Assembly (NCBI GenBank): GCA_016702645.1 | Contig: JADJDP010000002.1 | Span: 62,001 to 126,000, forward strand | From: Flavobacteriales bacterium | Lineage (GTDB): Bacteria > Bacteroidota > Bacteroidia > Flavobacteriales_F > PHOS-HE28 | Length of the DNA stretch: 64,000 nt | Direction of reading: 5' to 3' | In this document: piece by piece, positions 28,733 through 37,479 of the stretch | Position numbering within the stretch: position 1 is the first letter of the stretch | How the letters are laid out: each line of letters begins with the position of its first letter | Notes under the pieces: generated by a model | Databases searched by the model: none | What the model was told of the DNA's origin: nothing | Seen by the model: the letters and a program-made list of their open reading frames with translations, nothing else | Translations under genes and position numbers: made by a program

Positions 28733-29996
28733 ATGACCGGTGAACCACAGGACCTGTTGTTGCGGCTGATCATCAGCCTGGCGCTCGGGTTCCTCATCGG
28801 CTTGGAACGCGAATACGCCAAGCGTGTGGTGGACAAGGAGGAACAGTTCGCTGGTGTTCGCACGTACACGATCATCGCGCTGTTCGGCTTCCTATGTGCG
28901 TTCCTCTCCCCTCGCTTCGGAGACTGGCTGTTCATCGCAGGTCTCCTCGGGCTCATTGCGATGGGTGATCACCACCTACGTAATGACAGCGAAGAGCGGG
29001 AGCTATGGCATCACCACGGAACTCTCCGGCATTCTCGCCTACATCATCGGTGCCCTCGTGTTCCAGGGCGAGATCCTGCTCGCGGTGATCGTAACGGTCG
29101 TCATCACTTCATTGCTCTCATTGAAGATGAAGCTCCACAGCTTCGTCGCGACGCTGACGCCCGGTGAGCTCCGCGCCTTCATCCAGTTCGTGATCATCTC
29201 TGCCGTGGTGCTGCCCTTCCTGCCGGACGAACCGTTCGGGCCGAACGGTGTGTGGAATCTGCATGAGATCTGGACAATGGTGATCCTTGTCACGGGTATC
29301 AGCTTGGTCGGATACCTGCTGGCCAAGATCCTGGGTGCGCGCAAGGGCACGTTGCTCGCCGGCATCGTTGGTGGGCTGGTCTCGAGCACCGCCGTCACCT
29401 TGAGCGTGGCGCGACGCACCCGGGAGCATCCGAACACTTCGCATGCGATCGCCGCGGTGACCATCATCGCAGCCACGGCTGTACTGTACCCGCGCATCCT
29501 CTTGGAGACCTGGGTGCTGAACCGGCAACTCGCCTTCCAACTGGCGCTGCCCATCACGTTCATCACGTTGGTGGCCCTCGGTGCAGCTCTTCTCATCCAC
29601 CGGAAGAATGGCAAGGAAACAGCGGTGGAAGTCCCGACGAAGAACCCGCTCAACTTCGGCGTGGCGATCCAGTTCGCGCTGGCCTACATGGCCGTGCTAT
29701 GGCTCATGGACCTGGCATCCGAGCATTACAGCGCACGGGGCTTGTACGTCGCAAGTCTGGTCTTCGGCGCCACGGATATGGATGCGATCACGCTTTCGAT
29801 CGCACGTGGTTCGGACATCACGAACACCCTGCAAGGCATGACCGCTGTGCTACTGGCTACGCTTTCGAACACCGTGATGAAGTTCCTCCTGGTGGTGTTC
29901 TTCGGTGACAAGTCACTGCGCAAATGGGTGGGCTTGGGCTTCGGCGCGATCTTCCTGGCGACCGTGCTGGGGGCGGCTGTGATGTGGGTCCTGTGA
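28733..29996 (+). CDS. MgtC/SapB family membrane protein with DUF4010 domain, one frameshift
   Basis: About 420 residues. The N-terminus (ATG 28733) has the MgtC/SapB signature LIISLALGFLIGLEREYA with GVRTYTIIALFGFLCAFLSP. A one-base change near 28967 moves the reading into the next frame, where the protein continues with ELSGILAYIIGALVFQGEIL and the DUF4010 part: GTLLAGIVGGLVSSTAVTLS, ATDMDAITLSIARGSDITNT, and final helices. Around nine to ten membrane helices in all. Proteins of this architecture are putative ion-homeostasis transporters or regulators; no mechanism can be read from the sequence. Divergent from the cbpA/cbpM pair. Confidence 0.85.
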
Positions 29997-30020
29997 CGGG
30001 ACCGCTGCGGTGATCCCGCA

Positions 30021-30458
30021 TTATCGTGGGGCCTGCATGTAGTGCACACCTAATGGAGGAGTGTTCCTTTCTTGTTGGGCTACTTGTCGATGCCGGACGA
30101 ACGGGATGGCCTCGTTAGTGATAGCCTCACCTGTTCGCGAGCGGCTGTGTCGAGCGCATTTCGGAGATGGAACGGATCGAGTGGGTCGAGTGCAGGGAAT
30201 GCCGTGAGCGGTCCTTTCGGAACGACCGAGATCAGGGTCTTCAACCCGAACGTGTTCAAGGTCATGAAAGCCCGCTCCGCGGGTCACAAGGGTGATATCG
30301 GGGAGCAAGGGACGAAAGAAGGACTGTTCGACCTGGCATGCGGAGCACAGCGCGTAGCGACCATCATCGGTCACCTTGTCCACTCGAAGACGAACACCGT
30401 AACGCCGCAAGAGCGATCGTTCTTGACCAGCAAGGCGCTCAATGAGTTCGCTGGTCAT
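30021..30458 (-). CDS. Hypothetical protein with C-x2-C motif
   Basis: A minus-strand frame from the ATG at 30458 (MTSELIERLAGQERSLLRRY) includes ALCSACQVEQSFFRPLLPDI, a C-x2-C motif that could bind metal. The C-terminal third is Arg/Ser/Thr-rich and unconvincing; an alternative frame with more natural composition begins near 30265, so a frameshift near 30270 is possible. No family recognised. Overlapping plus-strand frames of similar length look less protein-like. Confidence 0.35.
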   Translation of the reverse strand: MTSELIERLAGQERSLLRRYGVRLRVDKVTDDGRYALCSACQVEQSFFRPLLPDITLVTRGAGFHDLEHVRVEDPDLGRSERTAHGIPCTRPTRSVPSPKCARHSRSRTGEAITNEAIPFVRHRQVAQQERNTPPLGVHYMQAPR

Positions 30459-30867
30459 GGATAGTGGTACCGTCATTCTGCTCCGGGAGATCATTGTGCA
30501 GGTCCGATCCGCGGGCAAGGCACATTGCAGCACGCGGTCCTCGGTCAGCGCAGGTAGGTGGATCGCATTTACGCGAACTGATAGGGCCAACCCCATCATC
30601 GTGCCGTGGCCAAGGATGCGCGAACGCCTGGCCGCAGAAGCCGTGTTGGGGAAATTCATTCACACGCGGGGAACGATCTGCACCAACCATCCTCCCGGAT
30701 CGGTGTGATATCGGGGTCGTTCATCCGCTGCAATGCCCGCGATCGGTGGTTTTGCCCGGTGCAGCATGCATTGGAGCGGGGTCGGCACGCGGTTGGGCAG
30801 CTCGTATCTGCGTACGTACCATGCTATCCGCATCGGGGCGTATTCCAGATCCAACAACCTCATCACC
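30459..30867. other. Intergenic region before the OmpA-like lipoprotein gene
   Basis: Open frames occur on both strands, but all are Arg/Pro/His-rich without recognisable motifs. The 3' end presumably carries the promoter of the lipoprotein gene. Confidence 0.4.
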
Positions 30868-31535
30868 ATGCGAACGCTACCAATCACAGCCCTTGTACTC
30901 GGAACCCTTCTCTTTTCCCAAGCATGCAACTCATCACGCGCCGTAAGAGGCGGTGCCATCGGAGCTGGTGTTGGGGCGGGGGCCGGTGCCGTTATCGGTA
31001 ACCAGTTCGGTGACAACGGCACCGCGATCGGGGCCATCATCGGCGCAGTGGTGGGCGGTACCACCGGGGCCATCATCGGCAGGCATATGGACAAGCAAGC
31101 GGAGGAATTGCGCGAAGACTTGAACGGCGCCACCGTGACGCGCGTGGGGGAAGGGATCAAGATCACCTTCGACAGCGGCTTGTTGTTCGCCGTGAACGAA
31201 AGTCAACTGAGCGGAACAGCCCAAGGGAACTTGCTGGAACTGGCTGCGACCCTGAAGAAGTACGATGATACCGATGTCCTTATCGAAGGGCACACGGACG
31301 CGGATGGTGCCGACGAGCAGAACCATGCGCTCCATGCGCCGGGCCCAGCAGGTCAGCACGTACCTGGTGGCGCAAGGCGTGATCTCCTCACGCATCAGCA
31401 CCATGGGGTACGGCGAAAACCAACCCGTAGGGAGACAACACAACGGCTGAGGGAAAAGCAACGAACCGCCGGGTGGAGATCGCCATTTATGCGAACAAGC
31501 GCATGAAGAAGGCGGCCGAGAAGGGTGAGCTGTAA
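30868..31535 (+). CDS. OmpA-family lipoprotein with glycine-zipper segment, two frameshifts
   Basis: The ATG at 30868 opens a lipoprotein signal (ITALVLGTLLFSQAC, lipid-anchor Cys about residue 20). Next come a glycine-zipper membrane region (GGAIGAGVGAGAGAVIGNQF and AIGAIIGAVVGGTTGAIIG) and a C-terminal OmpA peptidoglycan-binding domain (ITFDSGLLFAVNESQLSGTA, DVLIEGHTDADGADEQN). Frame changes near 31322 and 31430 separate the rest, SMRRAQQVSTYLVAQGVISS, ISTMGYGENQPV, then TNRRVEIAIYANKRMKKAAE, ending at 31533-31535. Restored length is about 221 residues. It anchors the outer membrane to peptidoglycan, as in YiaD-like proteins. Confidence 0.85.
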
Positions 31536-31840
31536 GACCTACGGCACATCCGGTTCCTTCGGGACCATCATTCCTTTTTTGGATCCCCCAACGTCATGGG
31601 CGGGTGACCTTGCGAGCTGCACTAGTGCCACCTTCGTGGACAGCGGGCATGCGCCCATGGTCGACCAATTGGATATTCCGGTCCCGCATAGCCCAAGCGT
31701 GGTTACGGACCTACGGATACGAGTGCGATCCTCATGGTTCCGACAATGAGCATCGGGCAATACTGGATCGCCTGAACAATATCCGGAACGAATTCGTGTG
31801 CCCTGTGGCGGAGCGCTCTGGATGGAGCGAAGACGCCGCT
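31536..31840. other. Intergenic region between convergent genes
   Basis: Lies between the stops of the OmpA-like gene and the AI-2E transporter gene. Short frames only, with no recognisable product and no strong terminator hairpin. Confidence 0.4.
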
Positions 31841-32971
31841 TTACTTGCGCACACCCGTCAACTTCTCCAGCGCCTTCACCTTGAAGATGGCGCGGTGCGC
31901 CTCCGGGTCATCGCTGCCGAGCACGTAACCAAAGGGTTGCAGGCCGGGCACGCGATCGAAGATGACCTTGAGCATGGCAGTGATCGGGATGGAAAGGAAC
32001 ATGCCCGGTATGCCCCATAACGCGCCACCTATCATCACTACGATGATGGAAACCAAGGCGTTCAGCTCCACGCGCGAAGCCACCACCTTGGGTACGATGA
32101 AGTTGTTGTCCACGAATTGAACGAAGATGTAGAGCGCCAGCACCCACAGTGCTGCGGTGGGTTCCAGCGTGGCCAGGGCGATGACAACCGGAAGCAAGGT
32201 CGCGATGATCATGCCGATGTAGGGAATGAGGTTGAGCACCGCACCGATCACCGCGAGCAGGAGCGCGTACTCCACACCGATGATCGTGAGCCCGACCCAA
32301 TTCAGCACCGTGACGATGCCGGCCTCCAACATCAATCCGCGGAGATAGCTCTGTACCACTCCTTTTGTTTGGGCGAACACATCGTCCAGCACATCATGGT
32401 TCTGTTTTGGGAACAGCTTCGAGATGAAGGTGATGAGCAAGCGCTTGTACAGCAGCAACAGGAAGGTGAACACGGGCAGGAGGAAGAAGAAGGCGAACAG
32501 TGTCCCCACGGTGGTCAGCGTCTGGCCTACGAGCGCACCGCCTTTGGCAAGGCTTTCATCCTTCACCTTTTCCACGGCGTCGTTCACCTCGCCACGCTTC
32601 ATGTTGAAGGTGTCCTGCGCCCAGCGCCCAGCATCCTTGCCCAATCCGTTGAGCTTCTCTTTCAGTTCGGGCAGCGTCTCGCTGAAATGGGAGACCTGGC
32701 TCACGATGAAGTAGCTGAGCCCTATCAAGGCGAGCATGGCCACCATCACCGCCACGGTGATGGCAAGCACACGTGGGATCCCTTTCGACAGGAAGTTGAC
32801 CCCGGGATTGAGCAACATCGCCAAGAGCAGCGCCATGAGCATGGGCACCACAATGGACTTCGCCATCGACAGCGCGTAGAACAAGGCCACGAGTCCCAGA
32901 ATGATGACGCTCAGTTTCTGGTACTGGGGCTGGATGATCCGCCGCTGCAGTGGCGTTGCTTGTTCGGACAT
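31841..32971 (-). CDS. AI-2E family (TqsA/PerM-like) membrane transporter
   Basis: A 376-residue polytopic protein: KLSVIILGLVALFYALSMAK, SIVVPMLMALLLAMLLNPGV, AITVAVMVAMLALIGLSYFI, a long helical soluble stretch (about residues 90-150), then TLFAFFFLLPVFTFLLLLYK, GLMLEAGIVTVLNWVGLTII and VIGAVLNLIPYIGMIIATLL, the last a hallmark of the AI-2E/PerM family, plus VDNNFIVPKVVASRVELNAL. Members export small molecules (AI-2 for TqsA) or act as Na+/H+ antiporters; the substrate is unknown here. It is the last gene of a likely three-gene operon after the small signal-peptide protein (30-nt gap). Confidence 0.9.
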   Translation of the reverse strand: MSEQATPLQRRIIQPQYQKLSVIILGLVALFYALSMAKSIVVPMLMALLLAMLLNPGVNFLSKGIPRVLAITVAVMVAMLALIGLSYFIVSQVSHFSETLPELKEKLNGLGKDAGRWAQDTFNMKRGEVNDAVEKVKDESLAKGGALVGQTLTTVGTLFAFFFLLPVFTFLLLLYKRLLITFISKLFPKQNHDVLDDVFAQTKGVVQSYLRGLMLEAGIVTVLNWVGLTIIGVEYALLLAVIGAVLNLIPYIGMIIATLLPVVIALATLEPTAALWVLALYIFVQFVDNNFIVPKVVASRVELNALVSIIVVMIGGALWGIPGMFLSIPITAMLKVIFDRVPGLQPFGYVLGSDDPEAHRAIFKVKALEKLTGVRK

Positions 32972-33001
32972 GTCCTTATCCGTGAACGCGGCAGTTGCTG
33001 C

Positions 33002-33340
33002 TTAGAGCAGGATGATCAGCAACAGGATGATGATGATGAGACCGGCCGTGGAGATGTAGATCACATTGCCATTGCGGTTGAGGTCCTTCATCTCTCCTTT
33101 CAGTTCCTTCCATTCGTTCCGCAGCTCCTTGCGTTGCACGGGATCGAGGGAGGAACGGTCCGTGGCCATGAGCGATTCAAGGCGGTCCTTGATCACCAAC
33201 ACGCGCTCCTGCTCGGCCAGCGGTAGCTGAGCAAAGCGCTCGGTGTCGATCCTCACCTCACGTTCGGGAAGTGGTGCGGCGGATGCGGACGTGCTGAAGA
33301 TGGCGGCGAAGATGACGGTGACTAGAGCGGTGGTTCTCAT
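33002..33340 (-). CDS. Small protein with signal peptide and C-terminal membrane anchor
   Basis: A 112-residue protein from the ATG at 33340: signal peptide (RTTALVTVIFAAIFSTSASA), a charged helical middle (LPLAEQERVLVIKDRLESLM, KELRNEWKELKGEMKDL), and a very hydrophobic C-terminus (GLIIIILLLIILL). No family recognised. The ends suggest a periplasmic helical rod with a membrane tail. Gaps of 34 and 30 nt to its neighbours support co-transcription with the barrel protein upstream and the AI-2E transporter downstream. Confidence 0.7.
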   Translation of the reverse strand: MRTTALVTVIFAAIFSTSASAAPLPEREVRIDTERFAQLPLAEQERVLVIKDRLESLMATDRSSLDPVQRKELRNEWKELKGEMKDLNRNGNVIYISTAGLIIIILLLIILL

Positions 33341-33374
33341 GACATTGGTTTTTATTGGTTGGTGGTTCTGATCA

Positions 33375-33998
33375 TCACTTCTTGAGCTCGAAGCGGACGC
33401 CCGCTGCGACATAAAGGTTGTTCACTTTGGGATTGGTGTTGATGCCGTCGCCTTCGAACACATTGGTCATGGCCACGTCATACCCACCTTCCAGGAATAG
33501 GAACTTGTACTCCATCCCGAGCCCGAAGCCCAGGTACCATTGCGTTGATCGCGTGGTTACGTTGAGCGAGTTGTCGTCCAGGTCGGCGTTGATCGCAATG
33601 AGCGCGGTAGGCCCGCCCATGACGTACATGTTGAACTCGCTTTCGTCGGTAGGCGCGATCAGCCTTGCCCCAACGAGAACAGGTATGCGCAACGCACGAC
33701 TGGTGTACTTGTATTCGTTCTCCGAACCGTCGGGCTCCCCGTTCTGACCGATGCCGAGGACCGTGTAGTTCATATTGCGCACTTGCAGGTGGATGCCCGG
33801 TTTCACGAACACGCGCTGCCCCAAGAGCAGGTCAACACCAAGCTGGTAACCGGCGCGGCCCACCCATCTGGCGGTGCCTGCGTCGCGTACGTTGCTGCCG
33901 GTATACCCGCCGCCAAGACGCAGCTCCTGAGCAAGACAAAGGGACAGGGTGGCACTGCCTAGCAATACGACCAGCGAAAGTTTGACGAAGCGATCCAT
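33375..33998 (-). CDS. PorT-like outer-membrane beta-barrel protein
   Basis: A 207-residue protein from the ATG at 33998 with a signal peptide (KLSLVVLLGSATLSLCLAQ) and repeated amphipathic strands: LRLGGGYTGSNVRDAG, GRAGYQLGVDLLLGQRVFVK, GIHLQVRNMNYTVLG, WYLGFGLGMEYKFLFLEGGY, and a C-terminal strand YVAAGVRFELKK. This matches the porin-family/PorT eight-stranded barrels common in Bacteroidota. The longer open frame to 34055 adds no signal-like sequence. First gene of the three-gene leftward operon. Confidence 0.82.
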   Translation of the reverse strand: MDRFVKLSLVVLLGSATLSLCLAQELRLGGGYTGSNVRDAGTARWVGRAGYQLGVDLLLGQRVFVKPGIHLQVRNMNYTVLGIGQNGEPDGSENEYKYTSRALRIPVLVGARLIAPTDESEFNMYVMGGPTALIAINADLDDNSLNVTTRSTQWYLGFGLGMEYKFLFLEGGYDVAMTNVFEGDGINTNPKVNNLYVAAGVRFELKK

Positions 33999-34822
33999 GT
34001 TCGAGGGGGACGGGGGTGTGTTCCGGCGCGATGGGATGGACAACATCCGCTCCACGCTCGCTCAGACCCGTGACGAAAGAACGATCGTACGGGTCCATGG
34101 TGCCCTGAATGCACAACCGCAAGGCTTGCGCTTCATGTGCGTGGATGATAGTTGCCGTATCGTACTCGTTGCACTCCAGCCGAGGCGTAGGGAAGGGTCG
34201 CTCCGTTCGTTCCCCACAGTGTGGAGCAATTGCCACAGGAGCGATGTCCCTGTCACTTCCACTTGTGCAGAACGACGAACAGAAACGAACTTCCAAGGAG
34301 GAGGACCGTGAACACTGCGAACCGATCCCTTGCGACCACCGCAACACAGGAGCCTGATCCGCCAAAACCGAAGGAGGCCACGATGCCTTCGCAGAGCTTC
34401 CGCAAGAGATGGTCTTTGCGGTCCAATATCCCCAGCAGGTCCAACGCCCTGTTGGATCGCAAGGCACCGGCATAGAGCGAGGTCGTTTCATCGATGCAGG
34501 CTGGAAGCGATCCTTCCTCGTCCACCAGAGAGGAGAGGTTCTTGGCCAATGCTACTGCTACTGAAAGTGCACTCCCGAGTCGCGCCGATGATCGTGCGCT
34601 GTGGTTAAGGTCAGCACGGGGCGTATCTTCCCCAAAAGTGGGGAGCCACATCCACGGACTTGGTGCACATTGGATCGCGATGCCGCTCTGAGAGCGGGAT
34701 AAGGCCTGCTCCCGCAAGGGGCACGTTTCTTTCCGTTCACCAGGTCATGGTCAAAGAGAAGGGGTGTGGGCTTTCGGCAACAGCAACCTGTGTTGGAGCT
34801 ATATGAACGGAACGAGCGCAAC
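33999..34822. other. Long intergenic region with weak coding signals on both strands
   Basis: Divergent region between the barrel gene and the response regulator. A minus-strand frame (34253-34717) ends in a plausible membrane helix (FAVFTVLLLGSSFLFVVLHK), which could be a small membrane protein if it starts internally. A plus-strand frame ending at 34475 is Arg/Ser/Pro-rich. Neither is convincing. It contains the TCCCCAAAAGTGGGGA palindrome at 34629-34644, and the promoter of the regulator cluster must lie in its right half. Confidence 0.4.
34629..34644. promoter_or_regulatory. Perfect palindrome TCCCCAAAAGTGGGGA upstream of the response-regulator cluster
   Basis: TCCCCA-AAAG-TGGGGA, 6-bp perfect arms around a 4-nt centre, 178 nt before the response regulator gene. 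Its reverse complement differs by one T from the palindrome at 22597-22610. The symmetry suggests a dimeric-regulator binding site, possibly for the adjacent NtrC-type activator; a weak hairpin is the alternative. I found no GG-N10-GC sigma-54 promoter beside it. Confidence 0.4.
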
Positions 34823-35197
34823 ATGGATCAGCCCCGAATGACCAAGCGCGCCCTTCTCGTGGATGATGAGCAGGAGATCTGTCTACTCCTTCGCAACATG
34901 CTACGCCGCACCGGCATGGAGTGTACCCTGGCGCATAGCGTGGAGCAGGGCAAGGAGGCCTTGAGAACGGGGGAATTCGACGCAGTGTTCATTGATATCC
35001 ATCTCCCGGACGGGTTGGGTTACGAGCTCATCCCCGCCATCAGAACTACACAACCCCATGCTCGCCTGATCGCGATCAGCGCCATGGATGTGGAACGCGA
35101 TCGCGCTCTTGCGGAGGGTGTGGACCTCTTCGTGCCCAAACCGTTCAACCGCTCCATCATCATGTCATCCATCAGTTCCCTGGGCTTCCAGGCCTGA
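34823..35197 (+). CDS. Single-domain response regulator (CheY-like)
   Basis: A 124-residue receiver domain with no output domain, starting at the ATG at 34823 (MDQPRMTKRALLVDDEQEIC). Acidic pocket Asp14/Asp15, phosphoacceptor Asp58 in FDAVFIDIHLPDGLGYEL, Ser/Ala switch near RLIAISAMD, and Lys in LFVPKPFN. It is followed after 15 nt by the sigma-54 activator, so it is co-transcribed and may act as a phosphate relay or sink for the nearby kinases. Confidence 0.92.
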   Translation: MDQPRMTKRALLVDDEQEICLLLRNMLRRTGMECTLAHSVEQGKEALRTGEFDAVFIDIHLPDGLGYELIPAIRTTQPHARLIAISAMDVERDRALAEGVDLFVPKPFNRSIIMSSISSLGFQA

Positions 35198-35212
35198 ACC
35201 AACACCAAGACC

Positions 35213-36607
35213 ATGGCCACCGCACACATCCTCGTTGTGGACGATGATCAGGACATCTGCAACCTGCTCTCTCGCTACCTTACCAAGAACGGATATACCG
35301 TCGCCACTGCCGGTCGTGGATCCACCGCCAAGGAACTACTTGGAGGCCAGCGCTTCGATCTGGTGTTGTGCGATCACCGGCTGCCGGATACGGACGGATT
35401 GCAGATGGTGCAGCACATCCGCACGACCTGTCCGGGTACGCAGGTCATCATCATCACCGGATATTCCGAGGTACGCCTTGCCGTGGAACTCATGCGCCGG
35501 GGCGCCTTCGACTACATCGCCAAACCATTGTACCCTGAAGAGCTGTTGATGCGCGTGCAAGATGCCCTTGCGAACGAAACGCCTGCGGCTCCATCCGGCC
35601 CCGCCGCAAGCTCCACGGGACCATCCAAGACCGCCAAGAACCAGGAGTATGTGGATGGTTCCGGGCCTTCATCCGTGAACATCGCCAAGCACATCGCGCT
35701 GGTGGCTCCTACGGACATGTCGGTGCTCATCACTGGTGAAACCGGAACTGGGAAGGAGTTCGTTGCCAAGCGCATCCATCAAAGGAGCGCACGCGCCAAC
35801 GGCCCGTTCGTGGCAGTGGATTGCGGCGCTCTCCCCAAGGAACTCGCCGGCAGTGAACTGTTCGGCCACACCAAGGGCGCCTTCACCGGTGCTATCACGG
35901 ACAAGCCCGGCAGTTTCGAGCAGGCGCATGGTGGCACCTTGTTCCTGGACGAGATCGGCAACCTCACGTATGAGAACCAAGTGAAGCTCTTGCGCGTGCT
36001 GCAAGAGCGTACGATAAAGCGCATAGGCGGTACCAAGGACGTGGCTGTGGACGTACGCATCCTCATCGCCACGAACGAGGATCTTCGCAAGGCGGTGGCA
36101 GAAGGTCGCTTTCGTGAGGATCTGCTCCATCGCATCCACGAGTTCACCATTCATCTGCTGCCGCTCCGCGAGCGACGGGAGGACATACAGCGCTTCGCCC
36201 AGCATTTCATGGAGCAGGCCAACGTTCGTTTGGGACGACAGGTCACGGGTTTTGAACCGGCCGCGCTGGAGCGTCTGGTCGATCATAGTTGGCCCGGTAA
36301 TCTGCGCGAGTTGGGCAACGTGGTGAAGCGAGCGGTGCTATTGAGCATGGGGGCGCTCATATCCGTGGAGTGCCTTCCGGCCATGCTCCTTTCCGGCAGG
36401 GCCGGATCGGGTCCTTTGCCGGACGGAACAACAGCGGTGCCTCATGCCGACGCGGGTCTGCGCGGTGTGGCACATCAAGCTGAGCGCGATGCTATTCTCG
36501 CTGCGCTGGAGCGTAACGGCTACAACAAGTCCCGTACAGCGGAACAGTTGAACATCGATCGCAAGACCTTGTACAACAAGCTGCGCTCCTTCGGTCTCGA
36601 AGTGTGA
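35213..36607 (+). CDS. NtrC-family sigma-54-dependent response regulator
   Basis: A 464-residue protein with three domains. Receiver (residues 1-120): Asp10-12, phosphoacceptor Asp54 (LVLCDHRLPDTDG), Lys104 in YIAKPL. AAA+ domain: Walker A GETGTGKE (175-182), the sigma-54 contact loop GAFTGA (222-227), Walker B GGTLFLDE (240-247), and a sensor region with WPGNLRELGNVVKRAVLL. The C-terminal Fis-type helix-turn-helix (AALERNGYNKSRTAEQLNID) binds enhancer sites. All residues needed for phosphorylation, ATP hydrolysis and sigma-54 remodelling are present, so it is expected to be functional. It is coupled to the upstream receiver; the CHASE3 kinase at 37480 is a candidate partner. A strong terminator follows. 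Confidence 0.96.
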   Translation: MATAHILVVDDDQDICNLLSRYLTKNGYTVATAGRGSTAKELLGGQRFDLVLCDHRLPDTDGLQMVQHIRTTCPGTQVIIITGYSEVRLAVELMRRGAFDYIAKPLYPEELLMRVQDALANETPAAPSGPAASSTGPSKTAKNQEYVDGSGPSSVNIAKHIALVAPTDMSVLITGETGTGKEFVAKRIHQRSARANGPFVAVDCGALPKELAGSELFGHTKGAFTGAITDKPGSFEQAHGGTLFLDEIGNLTYENQVKLLRVLQERTIKRIGGTKDVAVDVRILIATNEDLRKAVAEGRFREDLLHRIHEFTIHLLPLRERREDIQRFAQHFMEQANVRLGRQVTGFEPAALERLVDHSWPGNLRELGNVVKRAVLLSMGALISVECLPAMLLSGRAGSGPLPDGTTAVPHADAGLRGVAHQAERDAILAALERNGYNKSRTAEQLNIDRKTLYNKLRSFGLEV

Positions 36608-36622
36608 TCGACATATGGGTCT

Positions 36623-36661
36623 GAAAGGGAAAGGGCTGCCATCGGCAGCCCTTTCCCTTTC
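36623..36661. terminator. Bidirectional terminator with perfect 18-bp stem
   Basis: Arms 36623-36640 and 36644-36661 are perfectly complementary with a 3-nt loop (ATC). It sits between the convergent sigma-54 activator (ends 36607) and barrel gene (ends 36707). The stem ends in CCCTTTC on either strand, giving a pyrimidine-rich 3' side in both directions. Confidence 0.85.
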
Positions 36662-36706
36662 GGCAAGCAGCCATTACTGATCTTTTGCCCCCAGCCCCAA
36701 AGCGAT

Positions 36707-37327
36707 CTACAACTGCCCCGCTGAATTGCGGGCATCACCGAGCAGCAGTTTCGCGCCATCGGAGTCCGCCAGATCCACGAGTCCATACGAGTAGCGTGCT
36801 CCGATCTGTGCTAGACCCAGGTTCACCCCCACGCCCCCAAGCAGTCCGAGATCGACGGAACTGAAGTTGTCACGATCGATGTCTTCCGAGGAACCACCGA
36901 GATCACCCTCCGAAGCAACGTTGCTTGAGAACAGGTAGCCTGCGTATCCGCCTGCGTGCAGTTCGAGCACATCACCAAGCCGGACAGCGATGAGCAGCGG
37001 AAGTTCCACATAGCCCAGATCAAAGGAGATCTGTTGATCGATGAGACCATCATACACCACGGTTGTTCCTTTGGTGCTGTAGAGCAGCTCTATCTGGATC
37101 CCCAGATCATCGGAAGGCGCAACGCGGCCGAACACACCCGCATGAAATCCCCAACGCGCGTTCTCTTCGCTCACCTCATCGCCGTCGGGAAGAAGATTGC
37201 TCCAGTTCAACCCACCCTTGATCCCAAAGAGGGGCGCGGCGGTTTGGGCAAGGACGATCGAACTTGTTGCAGTGCCTCCGGGCACCACGAGCAAGGCGGC
37301 ACGGAAGATGGGTCTACTGGAGAGCAT
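36707..37327 (-). CDS. PorT-family outer-membrane beta-barrel protein
   Basis: A 206-residue protein. The N-terminus is a weak signal peptide (RAALLVVPGGTATSSIVLAQ). Strands alternate as expected for an eight-stranded barrel: FGIKGGLNWSNLLPDG, WGFHAGVFGRVAP, LGIQIELLYSTKGTTVVYDG, LGYVELPLLIAVRLGDVLEL, HAGGYAGYLFSS, VDLGLLGGVGVNLGLAQIGA, RYSYGLVDL. This is the PorT/OMP_b-brl pattern, with a conserved YVELPLL segment. It is convergent with the sigma-54 activator and divergent from the CHASE3 kinase. The role cannot be stated beyond outer-membrane location. Confidence 0.85.
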   Translation of the reverse strand: MLSSRPIFRAALLVVPGGTATSSIVLAQTAAPLFGIKGGLNWSNLLPDGDEVSEENARWGFHAGVFGRVAPSDDLGIQIELLYSTKGTTVVYDGLIDQQISFDLGYVELPLLIAVRLGDVLELHAGGYAGYLFSSNVASEGDLGGSSEDIDRDNFSSVDLGLLGGVGVNLGLAQIGARYSYGLVDLADSDGAKLLLGDARNSAGQL

Positions 37328-37479
37328 GGGGTGGTTTCCGTTGGTTCGTTCTTGCAGCGATACGTTGACGATCCCATGCCGTCCCGTGCAAGACCTTGCA
37401 ACTGAAATGATCGGCTGGGGATGCGCTCGGACCGGCGCGGCATACCTTACCTCGATCGTGTAGAACCGCTTCCCCAGGC

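Noticed and set aside
32117..33226. 369-codon plus-strand frame over the AI-2E transporter
   Set aside because: Gln/His/Glu-rich shadow of an evident membrane transporter.
34600..34822. Sigma-54 promoter upstream of the response regulator cluster
   Set aside because: No GG-N10-GC pair at correct spacing was found by eye.
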